DNA of 64,000 bases from NCBI GenBank assembly GCA_963580285.1, contig OY757023.1, positions 91,847,108 to 91,911,107 on the forward strand, given 5' to 3'. Under the pieces are notes generated by a model. The model was given only the letters and a program-made list of their open reading frames with translations, was not told the origin of the DNA and did no database searches. Source of the stretch: Lucinisca nassula (Eukaryota; Mollusca; Bivalvia; Lucinida; Lucinidae). Position numbers and translations under genes: made by a program. Below, one piece after another: positions 40,880-52,165 of the stretch (the first letter of the stretch is position 1; each line of letters opens with the position of its first letter).

Positions 40880-43290
40880 CTTTATTTTTATGCCTCCATA
40901 ATCAAAGATTCTGGGGGGATATAGTCTTGGACTGTCTGTCTGTTTGTCTGTCCGCAAAAACCTTAACATTGGGCATAACTTTTGAATGGTAACTTATAGG
41001 GCTTTCTTCTTTCACATGTGCATTCCTTGTCACAATACCTTTAAAGAGGTACCATAAATTTGGACCTTTGGACCATGACCTTGACATCTGACCTTCTTTT
41101 GACCTCCTTTTTAAAAACTTTAACATTAGCCATAAAGTTTGATTGGTTAGTGATAGGGCTTTCATATTTCACATGTCTATTCCATGTAACAAGACCGTTC
41201 CAGTGATACCATAATTTTTGACCTCTTGACCTTGTCATTTGATCTACTTCTTTTAAAAATAACTTTTAACATTCACAAAAACTTTAATATTGGGCATAAT
41301 GTTTGAATGGTAATTGATATAGCTTACATAGCTCGTATTTCACTCTTGCATTCCTTGTCACAAGACCTTTCCAGTGGTACCTTAATTTTTGACTTCATGA
41401 CCTTGACCTTGACGTTTCACCTACTTTTTAAAAACTTTAACATTGGCCATAACTTTTGATTGGTAAGTGATAGGGTTTCATATTTCACATGTGCATTCCT
41501 TGTCACAAGACCTTTCTAGTGTTACCATAATTTTTGACCTTGTGACCTTGACATTTGACCTACTTTAAAAAAAAATCTTTAACATTGGCCATAACTTTCG
41601 ATTGGTAAGTCGTAGGGCTTTTAATATTTCACATCTGTATTCCTTGTCACAAGACCTTTCCAGTGGTATCATAATTTTTGACCTCATGACCTTGACCATG
41701 ACATTTGATCTACTTTTTATGCCCCCGCATCATATGATGCCGGGGGCATATAGTTTTTCGGTTTTCCGTACGTGCGTACATGTGTACGTCCGTCTGTACG
41801 TGTGTGTGTACGTACGTACGTACGTGATCCTGTAACCTCAGGTTAAAGTTTTTGTAACAGGTAGAGCCTGAACTTTTAGAACTCATATTTTCCTAACGAT
41901 TTGATGGAACTGGTTCATCTTTGGTATGATGATAGATATAGGTCAAAAGTTTTATTAAGCAATACCCCCACCCATGCCTGTGACCTCAAGGTCAAGGTCA
42001 CAGACTTAGACATTTTCGATGTTAAAGACTCAGGTTAAGGTTTTTGTAACAGGTAGACTTGAACATTTTAGAACTCATATTTTCCAAACCATTTGATGGA
42101 ATTGGTTCATATTTGGTATGATTATAGATATAGGTCCAAAGTTTTATTGAGCGGTACCCCCACCCATGCCTATGGCCTCAAGGTCAAGGTCATGGACTTA
42201 GAAATTTTCCATGTTAAAGACTCCAGTTAAGGTATTTGTACCTGGTAGAACCTGAACTTTATGATGGCTTTGTTTCATATGATGATAGATATAGGTACAG
42301 TGTTTTATTCAGCAATACCCCCACCCATGCCTATGAGCTCAAGGTCAAGGTCACAGACTTAGACAATTTTAATGTGAAAGATTTTAAAGAGCTCAAATTT
42401 TCCAAACTATATTATGGATTTGGCTTATGTATGCTATGATGATAGATACAGGTCCAAATGTTTATTTGGCAATACCCTCACTCATGCCTATGGCTTCAAG
42501 GTCAAGGTCACAGACTTAGAAATTTTTAATTAGATATTTTAAGAGTTGATATTTTCCAAATTGTGCGATGAATTTAGTTGATATTTGGTATCATGTTAGA
42601 TACCTGTCCATTTTATTCAGCGATACCCCCACCCATGCCCATGAGCTCAAGGTCAAGGTCACAGACTTAAAATTTTTTTAATTATCCCCTCCCGGGCCAT
42701 AACTCCTAAACCGTATGGAATATATTCATGAAACTTCACAGGTGCATTCATCACACTGAGAAGATGTGTCATGAACAAAGTAGACAACTCTTGCATTTTT
42801 GGTTTTTGGATTATCTGCCCTTGATGCATATATTTTATGATTGATTTGAAGTACATTTGTAATATTTTTATGAATGACATTTGTCGGGGGCATCCGTGTC
42901 CTATGGACACTTTTTCTAGTTAAAAACTTTAACACAGTCCATAACTTTTGATTGGTAAGTGATAGGTCTTTCATATTTCACATGTGCATTCTTTATCACA
43001 AGATCTTTCCATAGGTACCATATTTTTTACCTTGATCTTGAAATTTGACCTATTTTTTAAAAAACTTTAACATTGGCCATAACTTTTGATTGGTAAGTGA
43101 TAGGGCTTTCATATTTCACATGTGCATTCTATGTCACAAGACCTTTCCAACCATCCCATAATTTTTGACCTCATGACCTTGACCTACTTTTTTAAGACTT
43201 GAACATTGGCCATACCATTCGATTGCTTAGTGATACTGCTTTCATATTTAACATGCACTGTCCGGGGGCATCCATGTTTCACAAACACAT
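40880..43290 (+). mobile_element. Pearl-like element P2 (tandem ~155 bp units)
   Basis: It starts 'tatgcctccataatcaaaga', with a CTGT/CTGTC microsatellite near 40940. Units follow with 'aaaactttaacattggccat', 'catatttcacatgtgcattc', 'aagacctttccagtggtacc' and 'gaccttgaccttgacatttg'. The right end is 'ctgtccgggggcatccatgt'. A second element (P3) is inserted at about 41717-42921, after which the units resume. It is non-coding. Confidence 0.75.
41717..42921 (+). mobile_element. Pearl-like element P3 nested in P2
   Basis: The left end is a near-perfect palindrome TATGCCCCCGCATCATATGATGCCGGGGGCATA (split here for description as arms ATGCCCCCGGCATC-like around CATATG), followed by a CGTACGTACGT-rich stretch. 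The core units carry 'caaggtcaaggtcacagact' and 'accccc acccatgcc'. The right end is 'gtcgggggcatccgtgtcct' and 'atggacactttttctag'. The bordering P2 unit is cleanly interrupted. Confidence 0.75.
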
Positions 43291-44149
43291 CTTGTTTCTT
43301 AATTTATTGAAACAGTAATTTTTTTCAGATTCTTAAAAAAATTGGTTTGTTTTTTTTACAGTAAATTTGTCTAATACAGCTTTCCTTTTTTGTAGTATCA
43401 ACAAGATTTCTGAAAAGAAAATATTCCTACTGTGTTGGATATACATTTAAATAATTGACAAAGTGATAGATAGACAGTATTTGTGACTTAGTGACTGATA
43501 TATAGACAGTGTTTGTGACTTAGTGACTTAGTGTTGTGTATAAAAAGTGGAAAACTGTGCTTAAAACAAGTTACAGCTCATCACTGTATTTCAAGGTAAA
43601 TGAATAATTGTTTTGTTAATGATAGTAAAAAGTAATAGGTAAATGGTTTTGGCAAAATCAGAGGGAATCACACATTTTGTTTGATAGAAGAATAGTTTGT
43701 ATAATACAGTGCCCAAAAGAATGAAGACAAAGTACAATTATCAACATGAAAATCCTTGATATTGCATGCTGATAATTTGAACTTGCCAATAATGTTTGAT
43801 GCTATTGTGTTTGAGGTCAGAGGTTAGGTTACTTATACTCTAAAAACCAAAAAGTAATAAGCAAAAATGATAGAGGCCATCAAGAGGTATTGCAGTATCA
43901 AAGAACAGTAAATACCTGTTTTTAACAACTATACTTTTTTTTTAATTAATGCTTGTCTGGAGAACTACTAGAAAAGTAAAAAAACTGATGTTGAAAGATA
44001 CTTCAGGAACTGATTCAAACAGGAACTGATTGAAACAGAACTCAGAGCTTATCCTTAAAGTCAAATGGAAAGACAAAAAGACACTTCTTAACAAACAATA
44101 AAATCATAGGGTACAGGCCAATTTAGTAGCTCTTTCCCTTCTGGCCTTG
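43291..44149. other. No gene seen
   Basis: AT-rich with a small direct repeat ('gacagtgtttgtgacttagtgac' type, 43470-43540). No exon or element was recognised. Confidence 0.4.
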
Positions 44150-44440
44150 GTAGCTCAGTAGGATGCCTGTCTAACTTGTGATCAGGAGGTCGCAGATTGG
44201 ATACCTGCTAGGGTTAGGAACATTCATTGCTGGAAGATCGATCATGAAATCTATTATAAGGTCATTACCTCCCTTGTGCTTATTTAATAAAGGTAGTTGT
44301 CAGTTTCTGGCCAAAGAATATGCACTATATTGGTGAATATCTTACGTATGAGGGTGCCCTGATAGTGTGGTTAGGTAACCTTACTGGCTAAATTACTGGC
44401 TAAAAAATAACCTAGATTGTGTTGAGTCGGTGGTAAACGA
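44150..44440 (+). mobile_element. tRNA-derived SINE S1, best head
   Basis: Head GGCCTTGGTAGCTCAGTAGG (A-box-like) and CAGATTGGATACCTG (decayed B box). It has the 'cagtttctggccaaagaata' block and a 'gtgttgagtcggtggtaaac' tail. It is diverged relative to other copies. Confidence 0.7.
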
Positions 44441-44451
44441 AACAAACAAAA

Positions 44452-44985
44452 TAGAAGTGAAGGTAATGATCAGGAATTGATGCAAATAAGCCACGGCTCC
44501 GATCAGAGACTCCAAAGGGAAAGAAACACAAACATGAATGGAAACTTAATGGAAACATCAATAGTGGAAAGCCAAAAAGGACAGTTACTTTCCCACAAAA
44601 TGGCCAATTGGCTATCCAAAACAAAATAATATAAGCGATACAAACACTCAAAGACAAACAATAACAAAAATGAACCGGGACAGAAGAACCATCTTGGAAC
44701 AGTCAGTAAAACAAATTCCACTGGGGGGCTTAAATCGATTTTACGTGGTCACAATCTTCACACTTATTTCCATAGCAATTAAGACAATTTGTTCAGTCCT
44801 CATGAATGCCTCCCAACTCATCAGTGCAACATTGCTGTGAACACAAAAATCAGAGAACCACAGAGATGAAACAACGGTGAGGATTCAATAGCAAGGAATC
44901 ACTGAAATGCTGGAGCAAAAGAAAACCAAAGTTAGACTCCGATGGACCCGACCAGAGACAGAACTTCAGGCACTAACCAACATTA
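44452..44985 (+). mobile_element. R1-related repeat, full-length older copy
   Basis: 'tagaagtgaaggtaatgatc' to 'cttcaggcactaaccaacat'. It has more substitutions than the 45281 copy, and the 81-codon frame on the minus strand is repeat-derived. Confidence 0.7.
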
Positions 44986-45280
44986 CATAGAATTAAATTC
45001 TCTCTAATTCTCAGTAAGCTTTGGGAAAAGTAGTTTTTTTCCAAACAGGTGGTAACTCGGTAACTTTTACTAAATTAAATAATTTGGACACACAGTCATA
45101 AGTGTTAGAAAATTAAAAGATATAAAAATGAAAATAAATGAAATGAAACTGCAATGAAAGAACAACTTTGGGATGTAAAGTAATAATGAATGTGAGGAAG
45201 GGTTTAAACCATTTTTTCAGGGCCCCAACTTTCACCATCAGCTGTTACTGTTGTTTACACAGTTTAGTTGGCTTTTAAAG

Positions 45281-45815
45281 TAGAAGTAAAACAAAGATCA
45301 GGAATCGATACAATTAACTTACTCCACCCATCAAAGACACCAAAGGGAAAGAAACACAAACATGAAGCGACCAGACCATAATGGAAACCTAAACAAAGGA
45401 AGGCCATAGCGACAGTTACTTTCCCAAAAAATGGCCAAATGGCCATCCAAAATAAAAAGACACAAGTGATACACACAGTAAGTAACAAACAACAACATAA
45501 ATAAACCGCCACAGAAGAACCGCCTTGGAACGGTCAGTGGAAAGAATTCCACTGGGGGGCTTAAATCGATTTTACATGGCCATAATCCTCGCCCTTACCT
45601 CTGTAGCGGTATACACTAATTTTGTTTAGTCTGCATGAAGGCTTCCTAACTGATCAGTGTAACATCTCCGGGAACATACAAATAAAAAACTACAGACATG
45701 AAACAAGGTCGAGGACTCAACAGCATACAACAACAGAATTGCTGGAGCAAAAGAAACCCAACAGTTAGACTCCGAGGGATCCGACCAAAAAACGGAGCAT
45801 CAGGCACACACATTG
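45281..45815 (+). mobile_element. Interspersed repeat R1, long form
   Basis: 'tagaagtaaaacaaagatca' to 'gagcatcaggcacacaca'. It lies just upstream of the Helentron 5' region. Confidence 0.75.
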
Positions 45816-46068
45816 AAGTCTCACATTGAAGTCTCCTATTAAAAATACTTGGCCCAAACTATACAGAATGATAAAAGTCTAGAGGATTATCATTTGTTTT
45901 TGGGGGGATTTCCTTGTCAAATTACTGTGCTCAAGAGAGAAAAGAAAATCTATATGTTTTACAAAAGTTCATTAAGTATAGGCAAGATTTTGAATTATTT
46001 AAAGATAATACCGTTTCCCCTTTTCCTTTTAAAGCCGACACCTGCTTTTGTATCTTTCAGGTTGAGGT

Positions 46069-47343
46069 ATGCCTCGCAAGAAGACATGGAAGAAGTCATT
46101 GGCAAAGACCATGGTGAGGGCTAATGGTAGTAGCCCTGGGTTACTTATCTCAGATGTGGGCCTGACCCCCCTCATAGATCGTTGAGGATCTAAGCCCCAA
46201 TCGCTTGTAGCGATGGGGACATCTGTGCCAGGGTCAATTATTTTGTCAGATGTGGGTATGACCTGCCCCAGCGTATCATCTGGCCCAGGGTCATCTAGTT
46301 CTTCAGATGTGGGTATGACCTGCCTCAGCGTGACATCTGATGCTTCAGTTTTACAAAGTAGAAATGACAAAGATATGAACTCTGTATTACAAAGTAGAAA
46401 TAACAAAGATATTTACAGAAAACAACCAGAACAAAATATCGAAGTTTTGCAAAGTTCAAATGACAATACTAACAGACAACAACTAGGACAAAATACCAAA
46501 ATACATTCACCCATAGAATTTACAAACACTGTATTTTCAAGCTCTACACAAGTTGATGAAAAAATTATGTATACAGCATTTCCTTTAATGGAACAAACTG
46601 AAACAGTGCTATGGAAGCCTTCTAATGGTCCTTTTAACTCTGTCAAATTTGAACTCGGATCTTTTCATCAAGGTTCAGAAATATTTAGCAATGAGTCCAG
46701 AGGATGCCAATGTACTGCACATGCACTTTGTTCATTAATATATGCAGCATACTCAGACATTGCTTGTAGTACAGATCTAGACAACATTCTTGTAGCTGGA
46801 GATAGTCTGTATAATAAGATCATTGGTGAATTAAAGGCAGAAGGTAAATTCAGGAGTAAATTACTAAGCTTTGATGAACTTCCAAGATTAGTTTCAATTT
46901 TAAACAAAGAAGTTGTTGTGAAAACATCTGCTATTGTGACAGGTCTTTGCACAGAACAGTTTGTCAATACCAGTTTACCTACTCTTCACCAAGCATTGTA
47001 CACTTCTCTACAAAATTCTCCAAGTGTTTTATTAATGATGGGTTCACTTTGTTGCTCTGTGTTCAAGAGAGATTGTAAATATTTTATATTTGATTCACAT
47101 TCACATGGTTTAAATGGATTATCTGTTCCGGATGGAAAATCATTACTAGCTGCTTTCAATTGTTTAGATGATCTAGTTGCATTTCTATATGCATTGTTTG
47201 AAAGTATGATGATTTCAATTTCCACGCAGTTCGAAATTCTTCCTATAGACTTTGACTTATCTAATCCAGAGCATCATTTGATATTGAAAATCATGCAGAC
47301 AGCCATACTGACACTCCATGTGACTATGCTTGGAAAACTGTAA
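46069..47343 (+). CDS. Helentron cysteine protease (herpes-tegument/OTU-like fold)
   Basis: The probable start ATG at 46069 (MPRKKTWKKSLAKTMVRA) follows a 'tttgtatctttcag' tract that would serve as a splice acceptor. A TGA at 46183-46185 interrupts this frame; the ORF proper runs from ATG 46213 to 47343 (376 codons). The N-terminal part repeats a SDVGMTC.SV.S pattern. The protease domain has the nucleophile in SRGCQCTAHALCSLIYAAY and the His in YFIFDSHSHGLNG, as in tegument-type deubiquitinating proteases (C..A/N...L and DSHxR/xxG). Cysteine proteases of OTU or related folds accompany many Helentrons; substrate unknown. Near 47280 coding appears to move to the frame that ends at 47612. Confidence 0.75.
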
Positions 47344-47612
47344 CTTACAAGAGAAAGGTGTCTGAAAGCCATATGAGGAATTCACATGCAAGAGAAGACT
47401 TATTTGCTAATTCAAGCAGTGAAAATCATGCAACACTTATTGGCAAATACTTTAAGGATCAAAAGCATAAACTTGAAGAAAAGACACGGAATAGTACAAA
47501 TGTGACTAAAAATCAAAAGATGAGGAACAAAGAAATAAAAATAAACAAGAAAAAAGCTACAGAAAGAAAAGAATATATGAGTTTATATGGAGAAACGAAG
47601 GCAAGACTCTAA
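47280..47612 (+). CDS. Lys/Glu-rich continuation of the Helentron ORF, frame-shifted
   Basis: This frame reads DYAWKTVTYKRKVSESHMRN, then KDQKHKLEEKTRNSTNVTKN and INKKKATERKEYMSLYGE. It is strongly charged and joins the protease ORF upstream and the repeat ORF downstream only by frame changes. It is either the damaged middle of one long protein or linker sequence. Confidence 0.5.
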   Translation, partial: DIENHADSHTDTPCDYAWKTVTYKRKVSESHMRNSHAREDLFANSSSENHATLIGKYFKDQKHKLEEKTRNSTNVTKNQKMRNKEIKINKKKATERKEYMSLYGETKARL

Positions 47613-48297
47613 CTTCAAAGGAAAAGACAAAGAGTATACACTAAAATCAATGCAGAGTGCTAGACAGTCTGAAGAATATCGAAAAAAGGATAAAGAATAT
47701 ACACTAAAATCTAAGCAGAGTGCTAGACAGTCTGAAGAATATCGATCAAAGGATAAAGAATATACACTAAAATCAATGCAGAGTGCTAGACAGTCTGAAG
47801 AATATCGAAAAAAGGATAAAGAATATACACTAAAATCTAAGCAGAGTGCTAGACAGTCTGAAGAATATCGAAAAAAGGATAAAGAATATACACTAAAATC
47901 TAAGCAGAGTGCTAGACAGTCTGAAGAATATCGAAAAAAGGATAAAGAATATACGCTAAAATCAATGCAGAGTGCTAGACAGTCGGAAGAATATCGAAAA
48001 AAGGATAGAGAATATACATTTAAATCTAAGCAGACTGCTAGACAATCTGAAGAATATCGTAAAAAAGACAAAGCTATGACAAAGGCATGTATGAGAAGGG
48101 CTAGATTAATAGATGAATACAATAAATGGGAAAGTGAAAAGAAACGAGAATCTCGAGAATGCCTTGAATTAAAAACAAAATATATTGCAATACAAAATCT
48201 ATCAAAGAGGAAGGCGAGATCAGATCCATACAAATTAGAACAAGAAAGGGTTGCAAAACAACAGTGGAGACTAAATGAAAAAAAACAAGAAAGCTGA
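47587..48297 (+). CDS. Charged protein with seven 20-residue tandem repeats
   Basis: From ATG 47587. Seven units of 20 residues, consensus KEYTLKS(M/K)QSARQSEEYRKKD, encoded by 60 bp DNA units starting near 47634. The middle units are almost identical in DNA, so they arose recently by slippage or unequal exchange. A Lys/Arg-rich helical tail (MTKACMRRARLIDEYNKWES) follows. A long coiled-coil or nucleic-acid-binding rod is likely. The 216-codon minus-strand frame is its mirror shadow. It overlaps the next ORF by 23 bp in another frame. Confidence 0.65.
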   Translation: MEKRRQDSNFKGKDKEYTLKSMQSARQSEEYRKKDKEYTLKSKQSARQSEEYRSKDKEYTLKSMQSARQSEEYRKKDKEYTLKSKQSARQSEEYRKKDKEYTLKSKQSARQSEEYRKKDKEYTLKSMQSARQSEEYRKKDREYTFKSKQTARQSEEYRKKDKAMTKACMRRARLIDEYNKWESEKKRESRECLELKTKYIAIQNLSKRKARSDPYKLEQERVAKQQWRLNEKKQES

Positions 48298-49258
48298 AAA
48301 CATTATAGACAGTAAAAGAAAAGCTACCAAGCGTAAAGATCCATCTTTTTCACAAGTTGAAAAGATAAACACAAAGCGCAGAAAATGTGGTAGTGATATT
48401 GATGTTTGTATTGAAAAGTTTCACAAGAATATATCAGTTGGACCTGTCTATATATGTAGTTGCTGTCAACGGACATGGTTTGAAGAGACTGTATCAAAAG
48501 CCAAGACATTTGTTTCTAAAGACAAGGCAAAGTACTTAACAGGGGTGAAATCAGTCAATGAAGAAGAATGGATCTGCTGTACATGCAAAGACAATATTAA
48601 GTGTGGTAAAGTCCCAAAATTGTCTGTTGTAAACGGAATGAAGTGGCCACCAAAACCAAAAGAATTGGAGCTGTTTCCACTTGAAGAACGCCTTATTGCT
48701 TTACGTATACCGTTCATGCAGATGAGAGAACTACCTAGAGGTCGCCAGTTATCAGTAAAAGGAAATGTTGTTAATGTACCTGTTGACATTCAACCAGTTG
48801 TAAATGCTTTACCTAGGCCTTTTGATGAAAATGTTACAGTTGCAGTGAAATTAAAGAAGAAGATGTCATTTAAGTCATATGTTTTCTCAGAAAATGTTCG
48901 ACCATATCATGTGCTTTGTGCTTTACATTGGCTAATGAGTGGTAGTGAATTGTACAAAAACGCAAATGTTGAAATAGACCAGCAGTGGTTAAAGAGAATC
49001 ACAGAAGAAAGTAATGAAACACTGCATGCATTTTTTGAATCACAAACAAAAACCTGCTCTGAAACAAATAATGATGATTCTGATGGTGTTTTGAATGAAA
49101 GTCTTCAGGATAGTCCATGTAATCAGAACCAAGCTGAGGTTATACATAATTTTTTTGAGTTGTGTACAAAAGAATGTTCAAAGTATGATATTATTGATTT
49201 TGATGGTGTTGTTAGTGAAATGTGTAACAATTATCCAAACGATCAGTTAGAAAACATA
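48275..49258 (+). CDS. Helitron N-terminal zinc-binding/DUF6570-like region, truncated by P4
   Basis: A Lys-rich start, then CSCCQRTW and, ~45 residues on, WICCTCKDNIKCGKVPKLSV form a four-Cys zinc site. Then come NGMKWPPKPKELELFPLEER, RIPFMQMRELPRGRQLSVKG and VVNVPVDIQPVVNALPRPFD, a run typical of the DUF6570-type region that precedes Rep in many animal Helitrons. The C-terminal part is acidic with an internally repeated H.FFE..TK.CS motif. The reading continues for 18 codons into the inserted array before a stop, so the native protein is cut at residue ~328. Confidence 0.8.
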
Positions 49259-49344
49259 AGGGCCCAATGGCCCTATATCGCTCACTTGTGTACCAGAAAA
49301 TCATTAGTGTAGGAGACCACTTGACATTGCTACATACTAAATAT

Positions 49345-49520
49345 CTAAGCTCAGGCAAAGCGGTGTCCATGCATATTAACCCTATTGGTTTCATTGGGCG
49401 ACAGGGCTTGAGATGTAATTTCATCTCAATGTCGGGTAAAAAGTCCCACAAAATTGGAAGAGACATCTCCAAAATTACCTATACAGTGTTGACAGGGATG
49501 TAAAACCTCAAATCAAACAA
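49345..49520 (+). mobile_element. S2 SINE-like fragment inside P4
   Basis: 'ggcaaagcggtgtccatgca' to 'tcaaatcaaacaaaatc', the 3' half of S2. It is younger than, or captured with, the array. Confidence 0.65.
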
Positions 49521-50164
49521 AATCTGTGCCTTATGGTTTTGGAAAAGAAGATTTTTTTTTAAGTTTTTTTTCCAGTATAAGTCTATAGAAGCTAATGAGC
49601 CCTGGAGCTTGGCCAATTTTGACCCAAAGGGCATGGTTGGCAGGATTTATGTAGGTGACCATTTTGTGTTGCTATATACTAAATATCTAAGGTCTGTATT
49701 TCATGGTTTCAAAGAAGATGTTTGAAGCTTTTTTCCATTATAAGTTTGTTGGAGTTAAGGGGCCACAGGATTTGGCCAATTTGGACTAAATATCTAAGTT
49801 CTGTGCTTCACAGTTTCTGAGAAGAAGATTTTTTAAGCTTTCTTCCATTTAGAGTCTATGGGAGCTAAGGGGCACCGGAGCGTGGCCCATTTGGACCCCA
49901 GGGGCATGATTAGAAGGAAATATGTAGGTGATCACTTGCCATTGCTAAATGCTAAATATCTAAGCTCTGGGCCCTATGATTTCAGAGAAGAAGATTTTTG
50001 AGGCTTTTCTCCATTTTGAGTCTATGGGAGCTAAGGGGGTCCCAGGGTGTGGCCCATTTGGACACGAGGGGCATGATTGGCAGGATTTATTCAGGTGACC
50101 ACTTGTCATTGCCACATGCTAAATATCTAAGCTCTGGGCCCTGTGGTTTCAGAGAAGAAGATTT

Positions 50165-52165
50165 TTGAAGCTTTTTTCCATTATGAGTCTAGGGGAGCTA
50201 AGGGGTCCCTGGGCGTGGCCCATTTGGACCCCAGGGGCATGATTGGCAGGATTTATGTAGGTGACCACTTGCCATTGCCACATGCTAATTATCTAAGCTC
50301 TGGGCCCTGTGGTTTCAGAGAAAAAGATTTTTGAAGCATTTTTTCCATTATGAGTCTATAGGAGCTAAGGGGCCCCGGGGCGTGGCTCGTTTTGACCACA
50401 GGGGCATGATTGGCAGGAATTATATAGGTGACCACTTGCTGTTGCTACATGCTAAATATCTAAGCTCTGGGCCCTGTGGTTTCAGAGAAGAAGATTTCTG
50501 AAGCTTTTTTCTATTATGAGTCAGTGGGAGCTAAGGGGCCCGCGGGCGTCGCCAATTTGGACCCCAGGAGCATGATTGGCAGGAATTATGTAGGTGACCA
50601 CTTGCCGTTGCTACATACTAATTACCTAAGCTCTGGGCCCGGCGGTTTCAGAGGAGAAGATTTTTGAAGCTTTTTTTCCATTTTGAGTCTATGGGAGCGA
50701 AGGGGCCCGGGGGCGTGGCCCATTTGGAACCCAGGGGCATGATTGGCAGGAATTATGTAGGTGACCACTTGCCGTTGCTATGTGCTAAATATCTAAGCTC
50801 TGAGCCCTGTGGTTTCAGAGAAGAAGATTTTTGAAGCTTTTTTCCATTAGGAGTCTATAGGAGCTAAGGGGCCCCAGGGCGTGGCCTGTTTGGACCCCAG
50901 GAGCATGATTGGCAGGAATTATGTAGGTGACCACTTGCCATTGCTATGTGCTAAATTTCTAAGCTCTGGGCTCTGTGGTTTCAGAGAAGAAGATTTTTGA
51001 AGCTTTTTTTTTTCATTATGAATCTATAGGGGCTAAGGGGCCCCGGGGCGTGGCCCATTTGGAACCCAGGGGCATGATTGGCAGGAATTATGTAGGTGAC
51101 CACTTGCCGTTGCTACATGCTAAATATCTAAGCTCTGGGCCCTGTGGTTTCAGAGAAGAAGATTTTTGAAGCTCTTTTCCATTATGAGTCTAGGGGAGCT
51201 AAGGGGTCCCTGGGCGTGGCCCATTTGGACCCCAGGGGCATGATTGGCAGGATTTATGTAGGTGACCACTTGCCATTGCCACATGCTAATTATCTAAGCT
51301 CTGGGCCCTGTGGTTTCAGAGAAAAAGATTTTTGAAGCATTTTTTCCATTATGAGTCTATAGGAGCTAAGGGGCCCCGGGGCGTGGCTCGTTTTGACCAC
51401 AGGGGCATGATTGGCAGGAATTATATAGGTGACCACTTGCTGTTGCTACATGCTAAATATCTAAGCTCTGGGCCCTGTGGTTTCAGAGAAGAAGATTTCT
51501 GAAGCTTTTTTTCTATTATGAGTCAGTGGGAGCTAAGGGGCCCGCGGGCGTCGCCAATTTGGACCCCAGGAGCATGATTGGCAGGAATTATGTAGGTGAC
51601 CACTTGCCGTTGCTACATACTAATTACCTAAGCTCTGGGCCCGGCGGTTTCAGAGGAGAAGATTTTTGAAGCTTTTTTTCCATTTTGAGTCTATGGGAGC
51701 GAAGGGGCCCGGGGGCGTGGCCCATTTGGAACCCAGGGGCATGATTGGCAGGAATTATGTAGGTGACCACTTGCCGTTGCTATGTGCTAAATATCTAAGC
51801 TCTGAGCCCTGTGGTTTCAGAGAAGAAGATTTTTGAAGCTTTTTTCCATTAGGAGTCTATAGGAGCTAAGGGGCCCCAAGGCGTGGCCTGTTTGGACCCC
51901 AGGAGCATGATTGGCAGGAATTATGTAGGTGACCACTTGCCATTGCTATGTGCTAAATTTCTAAGCTCTGGGCTCTGTGGTTTCAGAGAAGAAGATTTTT
52001 GAAGCTTTTTTTTTCATTATGAATCTATAGGGGCTAAGGGGCCCCGGGGCGTGGCCCATTTGGAACCCAGGGGCATGATTGGCAGGAATTATGTAGGTGA
52101 CCACTTGCCGTTGCTACATGCTAAATATCTAAGCTCTGGGCCCTGTGGTTTCAGAGAAGAAGATT
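50165..52165. repeat. Higher-order repeat: 1001 bp block duplicated in tandem
   Basis: Variant-specific sites of six successive units (for example 'ctaggggagctaaggggtcc', 'ggctcgttttgaccacaggg', 'gcccgcgggcgtcgccaatt', 'cattaggagtctataggag') occur in the same order with a shift of 1001 bp. The two blocks are nearly identical, whereas neighbouring units differ. Confidence 0.85.

Noticed and set aside
45331..45552. Recurrent membrane-protein-like frame (FFCGGLFMLLFVTYCVYHLC) also at 10466, 25533, 29233, 39549 and 44503
   Set aside because: It always coincides with R1 copies and is broken differently in each. It is repeat sequence read as protein, with no start or codon conservation.
45849..46124. 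91-residue frame upstream of the Helentron protease
   Set aside because: It overlaps the likely ATG at 46069 in another frame and shows no domain. A splice-acceptor-like tract at 46051-46060 suggests non-coding sequence.
47583..48233. 216-residue minus-strand frame with repeated YSLSFFRYSSDCLAL
   Set aside because: It mirrors the 60 bp coding repeats. The plus-strand frame fits the Helentron gene order and strand.
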